25,750 nt of DNA, from IMG/VR virus record IMGVR_UViG_3300021135_000036, positions 1 to 25,750 of that record, one strand, 5' to 3'. This DNA comes from a virus. Below, one piece after another: positions 7,400-14,888 of the stretch. Within the stretch, counting starts at the first letter, position 1. Each line of letters starts with the position of its first letter. The notes beneath the pieces are model-generated. The model was not told the DNA's origin. It did no database searches and saw only the letters and a program-made list of their open reading frames with translations. The position numbers and the translations under genes are program-made.

Positions 7400-8518
7400 T
7401 TAGTATGTTTTTGTTGTTGAATCGGTATTATCTAATTCTTTTAAATGATCCCTATATAATTTATTGTATTTGTGAATAGAATTACCATTTTGCATCCAAT
7501 ACTTAACTGCGGCTGGATTATTTATCCATAAGTTTTTATTTTCCCAATCAAAATCAGGTTCTTCGTAGTATGGTAGTGGTTTTTCTTCTATAACTTCATG
7601 TTCTCCTAAAATTGGTGAATTTTTTCCACTATCATAGATTTTTCGCTCTTCTATATCACCATATACCTCATTTAATTTAGTATTTATTGTATTTTCATCA
7701 ATTTTACCATCACCATACACTTCGTATGTTTTTTCATCATATCCTTCAACAAAATCTTCCAATTCTTTTTGAAATACTGATTTTTTTTCCTCTTTTTTAC
7801 CAATTAACCCATTAAATGCAATAATAAGTGCTACCGCAAGTGGGTCAAACACTATTACAATCAAAAATATGAAGAATTTTACTACTTTTTTCAATTCTAC
7901 ACCAAAAGCTTCGGCCACAAATCGAAATCCACCTACTTCTTTCTCTAAATCTAAGTTAGAAACCTTAATTTTGTTAATTTCTTCGTTATTTTTAACATTT
8001 TCATCTTGCAAATCACTAATTTTTTTGTTAATTTGTGCACTTTGCTTATCCTTGTTATCAATTGAACGTAAAAGTCGGTTATTTACCTTACCATTATCCA
8101 AAATTTTACCTTGTGTTGAGGATAAATTGGTTAATTGAGTGTTAAGTTGTGTAATTTGAGCTGAATTTTGCTGTATTTTTGTTGTATAAATCGCAATTTC
8201 TCTATCTACCTGTTGCAATTTAAGATTTTGTTGTTGAAATGCGTTAGAAAGATAACCAAATATACCAGCAGAAGTGATTATCATTAATAATCCTATTGCT
8301 AAAGTAAGATACCATTTGTTAAACCCCTTAAGGGTACTCCATTCTTGCTTCAAATATGTTGCAGACACTAATTTAGCGAACTCCAAAGAACCCGCCATAA
8401 CCATTACGGATATAGATGCTCCACTAAATAGAACACCTAAACCCGTTACGGAAAAGAAAGCGGCACAACCAGCTATGATTATTGCCGAAATACCAACCAA
8501 CCATTTAAGCCAGTTCAT
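7400..8518 (-). CDS. Multi-pass membrane protein with long periplasmic or cytoplasmic coiled coil
   Basis: The 372-aa protein has two or three hydrophobic segments near the N-terminus (about residues 6-27, 29-46 and 69-92). A Gln/Asn/Lys-rich coiled coil follows at about 95-195, then another hydrophobic segment within KFFIFLIVIVFDPLAVALIIAF (about 214-235), and a long acidic hydrophilic tail. The pattern VFDPLAVALIIA also occurs in a membrane protein I know from marine T4-like phages, of unknown role. The short C-terminal segment with NPAAVKYWMQNG is a possible protein-interaction motif. It starts at ATG overlapping the stop of the 60-aa gene by one base. It might act in lysis timing or superinfection exclusion, but nothing in the sequence decides this. 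Confidence 0.8.
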   Translation of the reverse strand: MNWLKWLVGISAIIIAGCAAFFSVTGLGVLFSGASISVMVMAGSLEFAKLVSATYLKQEWSTLKGFNKWYLTLAIGLLMIITSAGIFGYLSNAFQQQNLKLQQVDREIAIYTTKIQQNSAQITQLNTQLTNLSSTQGKILDNGKVNNRLLRSIDNKDKQSAQINKKISDLQDENVKNNEEINKIKVSNLDLEKEVGGFRFVAEAFGVELKKVVKFFIFLIVIVFDPLAVALIIAFNGLIGKKEEKKSVFQKELEDFVEGYDEKTYEVYGDGKIDENTINTKLNEVYGDIEERKIYDSGKNSPILGEHEVIEEKPLPYYEEPDFDWENKNLWINNPAAVKYWMQNGNSIHKYNKLYRDHLKELDNTDSTTKTY

Positions 8519-8700
8519 TATCCTTCTCTTTCTAAATCTACTAATTCATTTACTTTAGTTAATGAATATAAAATTTCATCAATCATTTTAATAGCATCCT
8601 GTGGAGTAATAGGCTTACTACCCTCAGTTGCTTGTCTTAAATAATTAACTCTAATTTCAATGTTGTTTAAATTGTCTCTTACTTGTTCTTTGTATCTCAT
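8518..8700 (-). CDS. Small helical hypothetical protein
   Basis: The 60-aa product is charged and predicted helical throughout (MRYKEQVRDNLNNIEIRVNYL and then PITPQDAIKMIDEILYSL). It has no membrane segment, cysteines or catalytic motif. Its start overlaps the stop of the upstream SGNH gene by 4 nt and its stop overlaps the start of the membrane-protein gene by one base, so it is translated as part of the operon. A coupling with the coiled-coil membrane protein next door is possible but unproven. Confidence 0.72.
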   Translation of the reverse strand: MRYKEQVRDNLNNIEIRVNYLRQATEGSKPITPQDAIKMIDEILYSLTKVNELVDLEREG

Positions 8701-9551
8701 ATTATTTGTTTTTTATAATTATCTTTATTTTGTAAAAAATCCACAAATGCCTTTGCCCAATCTTTATGTGCCTGAAAACCTGGATGACCATCCGTTGTTA
8801 CATCTACTCCAACTTCATCTGATATTTTTGTTTTTGTTGTATCTGCAAAAGTTACTATATTATTGTAATAATTATTATCTATTTTTAGATTTAAAATATG
8901 TTCGTTATTAAAATTAGGATAATCATATTGTAAATTTAAATGGTATTGTGTATAGCTAGTATCTCCACTAAAATAAAATTGAATATCATTTAATATCATA
9001 AAACTAGCTAATCCAAATAAAGAATATGCAACCTGTTTTTCTTTTTCAACAGGATGTATAAATGCTTCTGAATATTCTTTTAAAATTCTTCTTGTTTCAT
9101 TTCTATAATTTTCATTTAGTGGTGGTCCATATATCCAATCTACTACAATTTGTGTATCGTTTACTTTTCCTTTTTCATTATATTCAATATTTCCAACCAA
9201 ATATTCGTATTCTTCATTTGAAAATAAATCTAATCTAGAAATTGAACCAGGTAGTTCTAAACTGAATATTGTTTTTTTACTTTTATCTAATCCATTTTTA
9301 AAAATGTATTCCCAAGTACGTCTAATAACACGTTCAGTTCCACTACCACTTTTTGCATCATTTATAACCTTTAAATTGGGTAATAAAGTTTGAACTATGG
9401 TAGGATAACATACTTCTTGTTCGTTAATATATTCAAATCCATATTTTTGTTTATATGCATTTTTAATCCATACCTTACCTGCTTCAAATCCACCACCTTC
9501 GGTAAACGAACATCCGTTAAAATATATAGTATCGTAATTACTTAAATTCAT
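8697..9551 (-). CDS. SGNH/GDSL hydrolase-like protein
   Basis: This 284-aa protein opens with YDTIYFNGCSFTEGGG, a nucleophile-elbow-like block with Ser15. A block-II-like segment NDAKSGSGTERVIRR follows near residues 63-77, and the C-terminal TDGHPGFQAHKDWAKAF has Asp and His in the DxHP arrangement of the SGNH catalytic pair. This NGCSFTEG form is common in phage SGNH-like proteins lying beside glycosyltransferases. It probably de-acylates or acylates a glycan or virion protein. It overlaps the DNA methyltransferase stop by one base and the 60-aa gene start by 4 nt. Confidence 0.77.
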   Translation of the reverse strand: MNLSNYDTIYFNGCSFTEGGGFEAGKVWIKNAYKQKYGFEYINEQEVCYPTIVQTLLPNLKVINDAKSGSGTERVIRRTWEYIFKNGLDKSKKTIFSLELPGSISRLDLFSNEEYEYLVGNIEYNEKGKVNDTQIVVDWIYGPPLNENYRNETRRILKEYSEAFIHPVEKEKQVAYSLFGLASFMILNDIQFYFSGDTSYTQYHLNLQYDYPNFNNEHILNLKIDNNYYNNIVTFADTTKTKISDEVGVDVTTDGHPGFQAHKDWAKAFVDFLQNKDNYKKQII

Positions 9552-10438
9552 TAACTAAAAAATTCTGCTAATTTTGTTTCTTGTTCTAATTCATCTGGTG
9601 TTACATAATCTGGAATTTCATATTCTCCAGGTTTTCTAAACACTAATAGATATTCATGTACTTTTGATGTGTAACGATTTGCTGCAGTTTTACCAATCTG
9701 TAATGCTGCAAATGGTGAAATATTTTCTAGTATAACTATATCGTGTTGTAAAAATCCGTGCTTCTTAAAGGAATTGATAACATCACCGTGAAAGTTTAAG
9801 AATTTACCTTTACTACGAATATCACCTACAACCCAACATGCAAATGCACCACTCTTTAATACTCTATAACAATTACCTACACACAAATCAATTTTATTCA
9901 TAAACATTTCATAATTTGATTCATCTGATAATTGATTAGGTACTGATTCATATTTTTCTAAATCAAAATAAGGTGGACAGGTCATAATTAAATCTGCATA
10001 CTTATCTTCGATTTCTTCCATTAATGTACCATCACCATTTATAACGGGAGTTTTCATACCAAACCCAGTAAAGTGTTCATGTATCCTTTCGTAAGTTTTA
10101 GGGGAAATTTCGAACCCTGTGTACTCTCTACCTAACTTTGTTGCAACATATGCTCTGGTCACTCTACCAGCAAATGGGTCTACAACTCTACTACCTTTCA
10201 TAGACCAAAACTTTAAAATGTTTTCTGCTAAACCGGCGTGAAATTCTGAAAATGCATAATGTGGCAGCCAACCAGTGTTACCTCTACGTTCTTCGTTTTT
10301 ACCATCATTAAGATAAGCATCTTTCCATTTGTTTTTGCTTTCTTTTGTTGGTCTATTAATTGATAATGGTAGAAACCCAAATTGGTCTACTACTTTCATG
10401 TCTGTTCTTAACGGAAGTATTTGTGAATATTCGCTCAT
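9551..10438 (-). CDS. DNA methyltransferase (amino-methylating, N6-adenine or N4-cytosine)
   Basis: The protein of 295 aa has SAM-binding motif I as VVDPFAGRVTRAYVA (DPFAGR about residues 87-92) and, later, the catalytic motif IV as LIMTCPPYFD (TCPPY about 153-157). Motif I before motif IV suggests an alpha- or gamma-like order. Phage enzymes of this kind modify their own DNA, often against restriction. I start it at the ATG at 10438 (MSEYSQILP). A longer frame begins only at a TTG inside the promoter -7 box and would read through the hairpin at 10439-10468, so it is unlikely. No restriction partner is seen nearby. It heads the operon that runs down to 4530. Confidence 0.9.
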   Translation of the reverse strand: MSEYSQILPLRTDMKVVDQFGFLPLSINRPTKESKNKWKDAYLNDGKNEERRGNTGWLPHYAFSEFHAGLAENILKFWSMKGSRVVDPFAGRVTRAYVATKLGREYTGFEISPKTYERIHEHFTGFGMKTPVINGDGTLMEEIEDKYADLIMTCPPYFDLEKYESVPNQLSDESNYEMFMNKIDLCVGNCYRVLKSGAFACWVVGDIRSKGKFLNFHGDVINSFKKHGFLQHDIVILENISPFAALQIGKTAANRYTSKVHEYLLVFRKPGEYEIPDYVTPDELEQETKLAEFFS

Positions 10439-10468
10439 AAAAAAAGGGTAGTTGTTTAGACTACCCTT
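10439..10468 (-). terminator. Rho-independent terminator-like hairpin in the methyltransferase leader
   Basis: On the coding strand a perfect 9-bp stem (AAGGGTAGT with ACTACCCTT, 7-nt loop CTAAACA) is followed directly by a run of T that abuts the ATG at 10438. It would end the Hsp20 transcript. Because the -7 box lies at 10469-10476, the hairpin also falls at the very 5' end of the methyltransferase mRNA. Confidence 0.8.
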
Positions 10469-10500
10469 CAAATATACGAAATATAACTGAACTAACCAAC
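10469..10500 (-). promoter_or_regulatory. Bacteroidota-type promoter before the DNA methyltransferase operon
   Basis: On the coding strand GTTG (10500-10497), a 20-nt spacer and TATATTTG (10476-10469) match the TTG / TAnnTTTG form. The -33 box lies in the last codons of the Hsp20 gene. Transcription would start inside or just before the 9-bp hairpin. Confidence 0.62.
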
Positions 10501-10914
10501 TTTAATGGATAGTTTTTTTGGCTTTCTCTCTTCAAATTTTGGAATAGATATATAAAGAACGCCGTTTGTAATTGTGGCTTCCGCCTTTGCACCATCCCAA
10601 TCTTTTCCAATAGTTAATGTCTCATCAATTGTTTGAATTAACTCATTTTGAATTTTAGAAGGTTTGGTATCTTCATCATCGTTTGCTTTAGATTTAACTC
10701 TAATTTTATCAGACTCATAATCTAATGTTAATGTGTCTGCTGAATGTCCTGGAACTAATAACCCAATCTCCAATACATCATCTGTAATGTCAATTGCTAC
10801 TCTTTGTGTTGATGTTTTGTAAGTGGTTTTAGTACCTGTTGTTGTTTTCCAATTTTGGCTGTAATCATCTGCAAACCAATTTTCAACTAATTTGTTGTAA
10901 TCTACTAAATACAT
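10492..10914 (-). CDS. Small heat shock protein, Hsp20/alpha-crystallin family
   Basis: The 140-aa protein has an alpha-crystallin domain at about residues 37-128, with strands RVAIDITDDVLEIGLLVPG and DKIRVKSKAN. It ends with the family signature ATITNGVLYISIPK (113-126; family form A-x-x-x-n-G-v-L). A basic C-terminal tail KPKKLSIKV follows, and its IxV-like end may serve oligomer contacts. Hsp20 genes are core genes of cyanophages, where a virion-assembly role is proposed. Here it stands as its own transcript, closed by the hairpin at 10439-10468. The 77-nt gap upstream has AAAACATTAAATT just before the ATG, like early leaders elsewhere in the window, but no clear TAnnTTTG box. Confidence 0.92.
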   Translation of the reverse strand: MYLVDYNKLVENWFADDYSQNWKTTTGTKTTYKTSTQRVAIDITDDVLEIGLLVPGHSADTLTLDYESDKIRVKSKANDDEDTKPSKIQNELIQTIDETLTIGKDWDGAKAEATITNGVLYISIPKFEERKPKKLSIKVG

Positions 10915-10991
10915 AATTTAATGTTTTTGTTTTGTTAATAATACTCTATATAATACAATATCCGTACCATTGGGATTGAACTGACAATTTG

Positions 10992-11675
10992 TTAGAATTT
11001 TCCAACATTGAACGTAAATGTGTCAGATTTTTCTGACTTATTATGTGATTGCTCAATAACCGTACTCATATGGTCTGCCCAATGCATTATTTTTGCAATA
11101 GATGATTTAAGTACATTATCTTTATTGAAAGTTTTAAGATACTTTTGGTTATCTTCATCATACATACCATCGGTCAACTTAATACCAAAATATTCATTCT
11201 CATTAATTACAATACCATAGTGTTGTAAAGTAAAGAATGTTCTATCTGTAATTGTCATATATTGATTCTTAGTATTTCTTTTATACACATCACCTTTATT
11301 CTCAATATGCCATTTACTATCATTTGGAACATAATGCAATTCCTCTTTAGTACCTAATTTACCCAAATCATGGTGTATTGCACAAAATATTAATTCCTCA
11401 TCTGTGAAATCTTGTGTACCACCTTGTGCAATAAATAATTCTTTCATCTTTAACGCATTTTTACATACATTAAAGATATGGTCAATATATCCACCCTCAT
11501 ATGCATTGTGATAACCAGTGTTACCACTTGCAGGTGATACCATTAAATTACCACCCAATTCATCTTCGGAATACATAAACAATAATTTGTCTAATCTTTC
11601 TCCGGTAAAATACTTTTTAATAATAGCAATAAACTTATCATAGTTTTGCTGTAATTCTACATCTGTTTTTTTCAT
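10992..11675 (-). CDS. HD-domain metal-dependent phosphohydrolase
   Basis: The 227-aa protein has the HD superfamily metal ligands: His56/His66 in GYHNAYEGGYIDHIFNV, the signature His102-Asp103 in AIHHDLGKLG, and a late Asp in IMHWADHMS (about 195-203). This pattern, with the GYHNAYEGG start, is a common phage HD hydrolase. Related enzymes cleave nucleotides or phosphodiesters. No second domain is present, so the substrate, perhaps nucleotides during DNA synthesis or a signalling nucleotide, is open. Its ATG overlaps the stop of the upstream 100-aa gene by 4 nt. Confidence 0.88.
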   Translation of the reverse strand: MKKTDVELQQNYDKFIAIIKKYFTGERLDKLLFMYSEDELGGNLMVSPASGNTGYHNAYEGGYIDHIFNVCKNALKMKELFIAQGGTQDFTDEELIFCAIHHDLGKLGTKEELHYVPNDSKWHIENKGDVYKRNTKNQYMTITDRTFFTLQHYGIVINENEYFGIKLTDGMYDEDNQKYLKTFNKDNVLKSSIAKIMHWADHMSTVIEQSHNKSEKSDTFTFNVGKF

Positions 11676-11974
11676 TTTGTTAGATTTTCTTTTGTTAAGA
11701 TTTTATATAATAATTCTACTTCTTCTTCGGTTTCTAACATTGGTAAATTATCAAAAAGGGTCATTAAATATTCACCCTCATTAATATCCATTGTTTTCCA
11801 TTCATCGTTTGCTATTGATATAAGTGTAGGTCTATCACTAACATCATCATCTTCTTTTGGTAGTGGTAATATCCAATAATAAAATTCTGACTCTTCATCA
11901 CTTTCCTCTATTTTTATTGCTCCCCACTTCTTAAATGAGTGGTCGGTAATTGGTGTTTGTGGCATTGTTATCAT
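11672..11974 (-). CDS. Small acidic hypothetical protein
   Basis: The product is 100 aa and strongly acidic (for example KIEESDEESEFYYWILPLPKE near residues 21-41), with no cysteines or membrane segment. I do not recognise the family. The Bacteroidota-type promoter at 11979-12009 places the expected transcription start at or next to this ATG, so translation may begin at the second ATG (residue 4, at 11965) or the mRNA may be leaderless. It is co-transcribed with the HD hydrolase, overlapping by 4 nt. Small acidic early phage proteins often inhibit host factors, but nothing here proves that. Confidence 0.72.
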   Translation of the reverse strand: MITMPQTPITDHSFKKWGAIKIEESDEESEFYYWILPLPKEDDDVSDRPTLISIANDEWKTMDINEGEYLMTLFDNLPMLETEEEVELLYKILTKENLTK

Positions 11975-11978
11975 AACT

Positions 11979-12009
11979 CAAATATACAAATTTTTTCTTT
12001 AATCACAAA
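11979..12009 (-). promoter_or_regulatory. Bacteroidota-type promoter before the 11974 gene and HD hydrolase
   Basis: On the coding strand TTTG (12009-12006), a 19-nt spacer and TATATTTG (11986-11979) are seen. Only 4 nt separate the -7 box from the first ATG. It overlaps the 3' end of the lipoprotein gene. Confidence 0.68.
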
Positions 12010-12607
12010 TAATTCGGATTGATTTCTGAATTGAATCAATTTTAACATCTGAAAATAATTTTGAATTTGGTATCTCTATGGTATATTTTGCCTTACCTGT
12101 AATTGTAATAGTATCTCCTTTCATTGCCGAAACCGGGGCAAACATTGTATTAACCTCACCATTACTTCTATCCGAATATGAAACAGGATTTATTGTAGGA
12201 ACTAAATATGATTGATATGAAATTAATGGTTTAAGATTAACTGTCATTAATTTACCGGTAAAAGTATTAAAATAAGTTTTTACTAATTGTGCAACGGTAT
12301 CACCTGCACTTAATACCCAATAATGGTCACTACTCCATAATATTTGTTCATCGACCGGCGATGGTATTTTATTTGGTTTACCATCTACTAAAAATGTACC
12401 TGTTATACGAGCTAAGTTTTGGAAAGACATTGTATCAATAATCATATGATAAAATCCATTCTTATCCAAAGTAAGTGAATTTGAACCTGTCCTATTTAAT
12501 ACTGAATCTATTGAAAAGAAAACTGAATGTTGTGGTGGTATTGGTGTAGTAACTTCTTTATTGCATGCACATAACAATATAATACCAATAATGGATAAAA
12601 TCTTCAT
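11999..12607 (-). CDS. Predicted lipoprotein of unknown function
   Basis: The 202-aa protein begins MKILSIIGIILLCACNKEV, a lipoprotein signal peptide: Lys2, a hydrophobic core at residues 3-12 and a lipobox LCAC with Cys15 as the acylated residue. The mature part is rich in Ser, Thr and beta-type segments, with a Pro-rich linker TTPIPPQ after the Cys. No catalytic motif is seen. It is transcribed alone or as the first gene from a strong Bacteroidota-type promoter at 12632-12663. An early phage lipoprotein on the cell surface or periplasmic face fits superinfection exclusion or receptor masking, which is inference. It could also have come from the host. Confidence 0.82.
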   Translation of the reverse strand: MKILSIIGIILLCACNKEVTTPIPPQHSVFFSIDSVLNRTGSNSLTLDKNGFYHMIIDTMSFQNLARITGTFLVDGKPNKIPSPVDEQILWSSDHYWVLSAGDTVAQLVKTYFNTFTGKLMTVNLKPLISYQSYLVPTINPVSYSDRSNGEVNTMFAPVSAMKGDTITITGKAKYTIEIPNSKLFSDVKIDSIQKSIRIICD

Positions 12608-12631
12608 ATCTTAGAGTTTAATGTTTATAGT

Positions 12632-12663
12632 CAAAGATACGACTTTTTTATCTAATTTTCAAC
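12632..12663 (-). promoter_or_regulatory. Bacteroidota-type promoter before the lipoprotein gene
   Basis: On the coding strand GTTG (12663-12660), a 20-nt spacer and TATCTTTG (12639-12632) are seen. The 24-nt leader contains TATAAACATTAA, almost identical to the leader of the 23366 gene. Confidence 0.74.
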
Positions 12664-12679
12664 TATTTTAGGGTATTTT

Positions 12680-12710
12680 TTATAACTTGTTGATAATCAA
12701 TTAGTTATAA
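12680..12710. repeat. 31-nt imperfect palindrome at the end of the oxygenase cassette
   Basis: TTATAACT and AGTTATAA form 8-bp arms, and inside them TTGA and TCAA pair around TAA. Two central positions do not pair well. No T-run follows on either strand, so it is not a classical terminator. It contains the stop codon of the 30-aa gene and lies between the cassette and the lipoprotein promoter. Confidence 0.6.
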
Positions 12711-12793
12711 TAATGTATTTGTTTATCTGCGTTTTCTTTACCTACACCAAAATACCAAAGTGTTTTTGGAAATGAAATTGTATATTGTTTCAT
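12701..12793 (-). CDS. 30-aa peptide, coupled to the last oxygenase; possible gene remnant
   Basis: The reading frame starts at an ATG overlapping the oxygenase stop by one base (TAATG), the same coupling used by many real gene pairs here. It encodes MKQYTISFPKTLWYFGVGKE and ten further residues. It has no membrane segment or cysteines. It may be a true small protein or the N-terminal stub of a longer gene cut at the palindrome at 12680-12710. The coupling supports translation; the function is unknown. Confidence 0.45.
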   Translation of the reverse strand: MKQYTISFPKTLWYFGVGKENADKQIHYYN

Positions 12794-13317
12794 TATACAA
12801 TTGTTTTAGTATTTTTTGCATTGAAATTGAAAAAAGTAACTAAACTAAATCTAACACCAGATAAAACAGGTGAAACTTTATGGTATAGATTTTTATCCAT
12901 TATAAGTGTTTTATTCATTTTTGGATTTAGTTTTGTAGTACCACCAAATTCGTTTATATATGTAAATTCACCACCAATAAAATCTTCATTTAAATATGTA
13001 ATTGCAGTTAAGAAAGACATATCATAATGAAATGAATCATTTTTATTAGTTTCCGGAATTACTTTATTTATCCATGTTTTTGGTTTAGGAAATTCTAATA
13101 TTTCAAATTTATTTTTATCAATAGTTTGTTCTAAATAGTTTATTAAGTCATGATAATAAGTTTGTAATTTAGCATCATCTACAAATACTCTATTGTATGA
13201 ATTATTATTCTCATTTCCTTTAGGACTATCTACTTCAAATGTTTCAAAATTTTCACATATATTTTGTATTACAGATAGTTCGGTTTCTTTTAATAAATTA
13301 TTAGTTATATGAATCAT
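12793..13317 (-). CDS. 2OG-Fe(II) oxygenase, prolyl-4-hydroxylase-like
   Basis: The 174-aa protein has the Fe(II) facial triad His97 and Asp99 (FHYDMS) and His146 (LYHKV), with the 2OG-binding Arg156 in GVRFSLVTFF. The core between, TAITYLNEDFIGGEFTYI, is the usual P4H-type strand pair with the GGEF turn. It hydroxylates a carbon using O2 and 2-oxoglutarate; the target is not known. It closely resembles the products at 16497 and 17496 in this core, so these are likely paralogs. It overlaps the upstream glycosyltransferase-like gene by 4 nt and couples to the 30-aa peptide downstream. Confidence 0.88.
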   Translation of the reverse strand: MIHITNNLLKETELSVIQNICENFETFEVDSPKGNENNNSYNRVFVDDAKLQTYYHDLINYLEQTIDKNKFEILEFPKPKTWINKVIPETNKNDSFHYDMSFLTAITYLNEDFIGGEFTYINEFGGTTKLNPKMNKTLIMDKNLYHKVSPVLSGVRFSLVTFFNFNAKNTKTIV

Positions 13318-14063
13318 AAAAAAGTTTTATTAATTTTTATTATTGTATCGTTTGGAACTAAACTTTCTTTAAATTTAATATCACCTATATAATGGTTGTA
13401 GAAATCACTTTTTGTAGTTGTGTTTTTTCTGAAAGATTTAGTTGTTACATTATTTTTTTTGCAAATTAATGTTAATAGGTACTGACTAATTACCATAGTT
13501 GCCAAATCAAAGTTTATTTCTTGCGTTTGTATATTTAACCATTGGTTCATCTTTTTCCACATTTGTATATATTCATTTTTAATTAAATCATTTGCTATAT
13601 ATAATATACCTAAATTCATTGTTGGTATTTTTACCGTTGACCAAAAATCAATTATTTCATTTATACCTAAATTTGCAAATTGATTTACAATATCATTATA
13701 TTCATATTCCCAATTCCAATCATCAACTGAATCAAATAAAACTTCTTCTGTAAAGATTGGTAATTTTTTATTTAAAATTAAATCACCATCGATTAAACAA
13801 AAATTATCATTTCTATTTTCTAAAACATATATTTTTAAATAATCCCAAACTTTCGTATCATATGGTCTATTAACAACAATTATTTCATCTACTATGTTTT
13901 CAAAATATTTTTTAGAAATATTTGTAGTATAAATTATTGTTTTATATCCTAATTTTTTAGCATTTGTAATTGATAGAATATAATAATTTATTAAAGTGAT
14001 TCGGTGTTCATCTTTATAAAAACTTTTACCGGTTGTATCATCATATGTCCATATCAGCTTCAC
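13314..14063 (-). CDS. Glycosyltransferase-like protein with DxD motif, GTG start
   Basis: The 249-aa protein starts at GTG (14063), sharing one base with the stop of the truncated SGNH gene. The first residues read MKLIWTYDDTTGKSF. A GT-A-type core follows: LGYKTIIYTTN, IVVNRPYD and NFCLIDGDLILNK, with the DGD metal motif at residues 92-94. A C-terminal part with KIPTMNLGILYIAND resembles the acceptor-side region of capsular polysaccharide-type transferases. The enzyme would transfer a sugar from a nucleotide donor. The GTG start and abrupt join to the SGNH fragment make this a possible recombination point. Function at fold level only. Confidence 0.72.
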   Translation of the reverse strand: MKLIWTYDDTTGKSFYKDEHRITLINYYILSITNAKKLGYKTIIYTTNISKKYFENIVDEIIVVNRPYDTKVWDYLKIYVLENRNDNFCLIDGDLILNKKLPIFTEEVLFDSVDDWNWEYEYNDIVNQFANLGINEIIDFWSTVKIPTMNLGILYIANDLIKNEYIQMWKKMNQWLNIQTQEINFDLATMVISQYLLTLICKKNNVTTKSFRKNTTTKSDFYNHYIGDIKFKESLVPNDTIIKINKTFL

Positions 14064-14470
14064 TATAACAATGTTTTTTCAATTTTTAATTCTTTACTAT
14101 ATCCACATAATAATCTAAATGCAGTAGTAACACCAGTTCCCCCCAATGATAAATTCCAAAATTTACCACCAATCGTTTCATTTAATTTATATGACCAGGT
14201 GTTTTCTAAATGATGTCCAATACCAAAAGTATGTGAACACCCTAAAAATACATTACCCTCATCTGTTGAATTAAAATCATCGAATGTTCTAAATCCTTCA
14301 TTATTTAGTTTATATTCAATTGGATTTTTTAAATAATATAACAAATTTTCATCCGTTGGATTTTCTTTATAAGCTAATTCAAATCTTTCTTTATCATCGC
14401 TCGGAATCCAATTATATGTTTTATTTTTATCCCACTTTTCAAAATAACTTCTATGTTTATATAAATGCAT
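14063..14470 (-). CDS. Truncated SGNH-like protein (N-terminal half only)
   Basis: The 135-aa product has a good SGNH start: VFLGCSHTFGIGHHLENTW with nucleophile candidate Ser79, then a block-II-like NLSLGGTGVTTAFRLL at about 106-121. It stops at residue 135, before any block III Asn or the C-terminal Asp/His. Related phage proteins are normally two or more times longer. The missing half is not in the following frames; a glycosyltransferase-like gene begins at the stop codon instead. It may be non-functional, or it may act as a binding module. The start is the ATG at 14470, 5 nt after the upstream zinc-ribbon gene stop. Confidence 0.72.
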   Translation of the reverse strand: MHLYKHRSYFEKWDKNKTYNWIPSDDKERFELAYKENPTDENLLYYLKNPIEYKLNNEGFRTFDDFNSTDEGNVFLGCSHTFGIGHHLENTWSYKLNETIGGKFWNLSLGGTGVTTAFRLLCGYSKELKIEKTLL

Positions 14471-14475
14471 TATCT

Positions 14476-14757
14476 TTAAAATAATGTTTTTTTCTTTTTT
14501 GTATTGGGATAGTATTTATCATCTACTTCTTCCCATTTTTTTAGTGGACATGGATTGAAATCGTTTGTAAATATTTTTTTACCAATTGGACACCCACATT
14601 CACCACAGTATTCCCCCCATTGTTTTTCTTTAAACAATCTTTTTTTAGAAGGGCACTCATCACAAATTTTACCTCTAGCCTCGGCCAGTTCTCTCTGTGC
14701 ATCGGTTGGATTACCTGCAATAATCCAGGCTTCAATAATTTCTTTAAAATTGAACAT
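14476..14757 (-). CDS. Zinc-ribbon-like phage protein
   Basis: The 93-aa protein has two knuckle-like cysteine clusters: ICDECPSKK (Cys32 and Cys35) and YCGECGCPIGKKIF (Cys51, Cys54 and Cys56), then Cys70 in NPCPLKKWEEVD. The N-terminal helix reads EIIEAWIIAGNPTDAQRELAEAR. The arrangement NP-T-Q-x-LAE-R...C-x-x-C...CGECGCP...CP-x-x-KW is familiar to me from small phage proteins of unknown role, probably a structural zinc site for protein or nucleic-acid binding. A Shine-Dalgarno-like AAAAGG lies about 7 nt before the ATG. It ends 5 nt before the SGNH fragment. Confidence 0.82.
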   Translation of the reverse strand: MFNFKEIIEAWIIAGNPTDAQRELAEARGKICDECPSKKRLFKEKQWGEYCGECGCPIGKKIFTNDFNPCPLKKWEEVDDKYYPNTKKKKTLF

Positions 14758-14774
14758 ATAACCTTTTATTTAAT

Positions 14775-14864
14775 TTAAGAATGTGTTGTTACAATTAAAT
14801 TACCAATTTGAGTTGTAATTGTATTCATAGTTTGGATATCAATATCCGATATAATTTTAGCCAT
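14775..14864 (-). CDS. 29-aa peptide of unknown function
   Basis: A short frame (MAKIISDIDIQTMNTITTQI and nine more residues) fills the gap between the Hint/Cys-rich gene and the zinc-ribbon gene. It is rich in Ile and Thr, with no Cys and no clear membrane segment. The upstream stretch is A-rich (AATTAAAATATAATAAAATG) without a Shine-Dalgarno sequence. It could be a real small gene in the late transcript or chance. Only its position and the MAK start favour it. Confidence 0.35.
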   Translation of the reverse strand: MAKIISDIDIQTMNTITTQIGNLIVTTHS

Positions 14865-14888
14865 TTTATTATATTTTAATTTAATTTA

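Noticed and set aside
14541-14735. A 64-aa frame inside the zinc-ribbon gene
   Set aside because: It shares almost all its bases with the coding strand of the Cys-rich protein in another frame and has no start context.
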